64,000 nucleotides of DNA from Botrytis cinerea B05.10 (Eukaryota; Ascomycota; Leotiomycetes; Helotiales; Sclerotiniaceae): NCBI RefSeq assembly GCF_000143535.2, contig NC_037315.1:1116001-1180000 (forward strand), in the 5' to 3' direction. Below the pieces are notes generated by a model. It was given only the letters and a program-made list of their open reading frames with translations. It made no database searches and was not told where the DNA came from. Shown piece by piece: positions 61,458 to 64,000 of this stretch; position 1 is the first letter of the stretch, and each line of letters begins with the position of its first letter. Position numbers and translations under genes: made by a program.

Positions 61458-62031
61458 TCACGCAGGTCTCCTCCTCGCAAACTCCTCCAAATCTGTTTTT
61501 GTTGCAACTCCCAACACAAATCTTCTCCTCTCATCCGTGACAACGGCAAACTCCTGTTTGCCCCCATCACCATTCTCCCCCCCGCTGAAGAATAATTCTA
61601 AGTCTTCCAACGGCGTATCCATAGTAATAACCTTATAAACCTTTCCCTTCCTCCTGAATTTCACCATGGCCTTGGATACCTCATCTGATTCTTGCACTTT
61701 TCCTGTCTCAAGCAAAATGCGCAGATGGGGAATGGAGAGGTAACCTAAGAGAGCGCGGGTGTCGGGGGTTACAACGGTGAGATGTGTGTAATCGCGTTCG
61801 AAGGCGCTCATAAGGGCGTATGAAATGGGATCGGTGGGATTACAGGAGAGGGCAGATGGAGGGTCGAGATCTTCGACTGTGGCCTAGACGAGTAGTTTGG
61901 TTAGCATATTTGTTGACGCCCATTCATAGTCATAGCTGCTGTGGGTGGATGGCAAAGGTTTTGTATAGTGTACGTACTCCTCTATACCGGTTTGCCAATT
62001 TGGAAAGACCAGGTTTAGGTGATGAAGACAT
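61458..62031 (-). CDS. CBS-domain pair protein
   Basis: Two exons (62031-61978 and 61883-61458) give 159 residues. The 94-nt intron has a GTACGT donor, a GCTAAC branch point and a CTAG acceptor. Exon 1 encodes MSSSPKPGLSKLANRYRG; exon 2 continues ATVEDLDPPSALSCNPTDPI and SYALMSAFERDYTHLTVVT. The layout is two CBS motifs: the first ends LLGYLSIPHLRILL, and the second runs through PLEDLELFF, FAVVTDERRRFVLGVATKTD and LEEF. CBS pairs bind adenine nucleotides and usually regulate a partner. Here they stand alone, so the protein may be a small regulator or sensor; partner unknown. Confidence 0.85.
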
Positions 62032-62857
62032 GTCTGCGGAATTTGAGGTGGCGGTTGTTGTTTGATTGGGTATAATATTGGACATTTGGGTGGTGGACGT
62101 TTATTTTGTGAGGTTACCAACATCCAAGATCGATAAAGCAACAAATAATTTTATGGTGGGGAGGAAATGGTGGGGTAAATTGGAATTAGGCGGAGCGGGT
62201 CCGGATTTGGCGCGGTCGGGAAGCAAGTCTTCACAGTGTGTGGTGTGGTGTGGCTGTTCCTGTGCCTGAGACGTCGGAACAGATGGAGACTTTCTAGAAG
62301 CTTTTGCCTCGTGTGTGAATAGCTTCAGTTCCAGAGCATGCCCATATACGCATCGTCATCACGTGTGTGTGAGAGACAGATTGCAAGGCACTGACTGATC
62401 AAGGTTACGAGTACGCATCAGGGGAAGCCCCTCGGATGTCATATCATATAGCATTCTGCATTGCATATTATACAAAGAAAGCATTCTACCATCTCCCTCT
62501 TTATACTCGTACCTGAGAATCATCTGAAAGAATCCATCATCAGCCAGCTGCAGCCAACAATTCTTACATCGAATGCAAACCAGTGTCCCTCCCCGTTTCC
62601 ATCCGATGAATTGATCAGTGCCAACCTCGCACGAGGAATGAGATATCATCTAGACTTTGCACCGTATACAGTCGCATATCATTGGCCAGCGACGGTATTC
62701 CTTCAGCGTCAAAACTGGGTCAAGCTGTCTCATCCATCCGGATTATCCATTCAATCCAGCTTTCCTCAGATTATTTAACAAATAAGCACCGCATTCCATT
62801 GTGTTTCTTTTCATTCCCTCCCTCATAAGCCGCCACTCCTCTCATTCATTCTTCACA
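62032..62857. promoter_or_regulatory. Divergent promoter region
   Basis: The region lies between the CBS gene (-) and the phosphate carrier gene (+), so it holds both promoters. Open frames have no recognisable content. Confidence 0.5.
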
Positions 62858-64000
62858 ATGCCTTCCATCTTTCCCTCTCCAGACACTCTTCACGATGCAT
62901 TCCATTCTCCAAACCCCTACGGTCGCCGAAACGAACCATCAATTCAACCACGTACCGCTCCCGTATCAAAGCGCCCCACCCCACTTCAAGCCCGTTCAGA
63001 GCTCTACACAGCTTGGTCTGTTGTCGACGATGCGAAAAACAAAGCCAATGCATTGAGTGCAGAAGCTACAAAGGAGTTTGACAAAGCCAGTGCGGCTGCT
63101 CAAGCTAAAACTGGTAAAATCGAGTTGTATTCGCCAAAGTTCTATGCCGCTTGTACTTTTGGCGGATTGCTTGCTTGTGTGAGTTATCTATATCTACCTA
63201 CAATCAGTCGATTTTATGACCTCAAGGAGTTCAAGTTGCAAGGGACGCTCTATCAGTTTAAAACTCCCACCATGACGTTTATTCCGAAGTATCTGAATTC
63301 GTGTCAAAAAGTTTACTCTCCAATTGACCTGGAATTGCTTCACTTCCTCTAGCGGAACATTCCAACTACTACTACACAAGGATGGCAGCTGCGAGTCTAG
63401 CGATCAATCCATTGGTGATACTTTGCCCTATTGATTGGGTTTATTACCACTTGGAACTGTTCTAATTCATCAAAACTCTCGAAGCCGAGTAGCAAAACCC
63501 TACCTTGTGCCATCACCACATCAGGACTTTACCTCGACCAAAGAAAGTTTCGTCGCTGTCAGAGCTAGTGATTAGTCTCCTAATTGTCTTCTCCCACTGA
63601 AAGATTGATAGAGAGACCTTGCAAAAGCTCTCTTTCCTTTCACCACTTAACTCACTCATAATTGAAACACTCGAACTTTCGACTAATATCCCACAGGGTC
63701 TCACTCACACAACAGTCACTCCCCTCGATCTAGTAAAATGTCGTCGCCAAGTCGATTCCAAAATGTATACCGGCAACTTCCAAGCCTGGGGTAAAATCTT
63801 CCGCGCCGAAGGCTTCCGTGGCATCATGACCGGATGGGGTCCAACATTTTTCGGTTACTCCGCTCAAGGAGCTTTCAAATATGGTGGTTATGAATACTTC
63901 AAGAAATTCTACGCCGATCTCGCCGGTCCTGAGAATGCATACAAGTACAAAACATGGCTTTACCTATCCGCCAGCGCATCTGCAGAGTTTATTGCGGATG
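62858..64000 (+). CDS. Mitochondrial phosphate carrier (Mir1/SLC25A3 type), 5' part
   Basis: The protein imports phosphate into the mitochondrial matrix for ATP synthesis. Exon 1 (62858-63178) and exon 2 (63697 to the window edge) give 208 complete codons so far. The N-terminus MPSIFPSPDTLHDAFHSPNP and a helical stretch (DDAKNKANALSAEATKEFDK) precede the carrier fold. The first helix is split by the intron: YSPKFYAACTFGGLLAC joins GLTHTTVTPLDLVKCRRQVD, restoring the carrier signature P-x-D-x-x-K. The second repeat part includes GFRGIMTGWGPTFFGYSAQG. The intron is 518 nt (GTGAGT donor, CTAAT branch, CCACAG acceptor), far longer than others here. The gene continues past the window. Confidence 0.93.

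Overview
The window is nuclear DNA from a filamentous ascomycete (Pezizomycotina). Three things support this: genes are broken by short introns (about 47-94 nt) with CTAAC/CTAAT/CTGAY branch points and YAG acceptors; several families are typical of fungi (Zn2Cys6 regulator, Anp1/Mnn9 mannosyltransferase, DUF3602, CVNH, MARVEL-like); and intergenic spaces are long, AT-rich and full of microsatellites, including a recurring CTAC/TAGG tetramer. A leotiomycete of the Botrytis/Sclerotinia type is a reasonable guess but not proven. I joined exons by hand; each model keeps one open frame across every junction.

Layout, left to right. 1-441: 3' end of an Rrp46-like exosome subunit. 2806-4737: NAD kinase. 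4738-7380: repeat-dense spacer. 7381-8590 (-): Golgi mannosyltransferase of the Anp1/Mnn9/Van1 family. 8591-13535: long spacer. 13536-14594: Ser/Pro-rich orphan protein. 15463-17323: secreted Ser/Thr-rich protein with a Cys-rich C-terminal domain. 19818-19967: possible 49-residue membrane peptide.

20906-29940 looks like an accessory block between housekeeping genes. It holds a Zn2Cys6 regulator (-), a four-helix MARVEL-like membrane protein (+), a flavin monooxygenase fused to a DUF6314 domain (+), an unrecognised possibly decayed stretch, and a small secreted CVNH-fold protein (+). It is the best candidate for an undescribed local system, but co-function is only inferred from adjacency.

30732-35717 is a housekeeping pair transcribed divergently: the splicing helicase Prp16 (-) and the ribosome-biogenesis WD40 protein Pwp1 (+). 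40446-41234: conserved-looking orphan. 46823-48080 (-): 364-residue BAH-PHD chromatin reader. 49267-49786 (-): DUF3602 protein with a 31-nt exon. 51663-52505 (-): basic coiled-coil protein with a GC-AG intron. 53792-56145: BTB-like protein. 57079-57899: ribosomal protein eL13. 57900-61457: gene-poor, with traces of membrane-protein coding sequence. 61458-62031 (-): CBS-domain protein. 62858-64000: mitochondrial phosphate carrier, cut by the window edge and carrying an unusually long intron.

The conserved genes serve RNA decay, splicing, ribosome production, NADP supply, glycosylation and mitochondrial transport. Nothing indicates that they act as one pathway.
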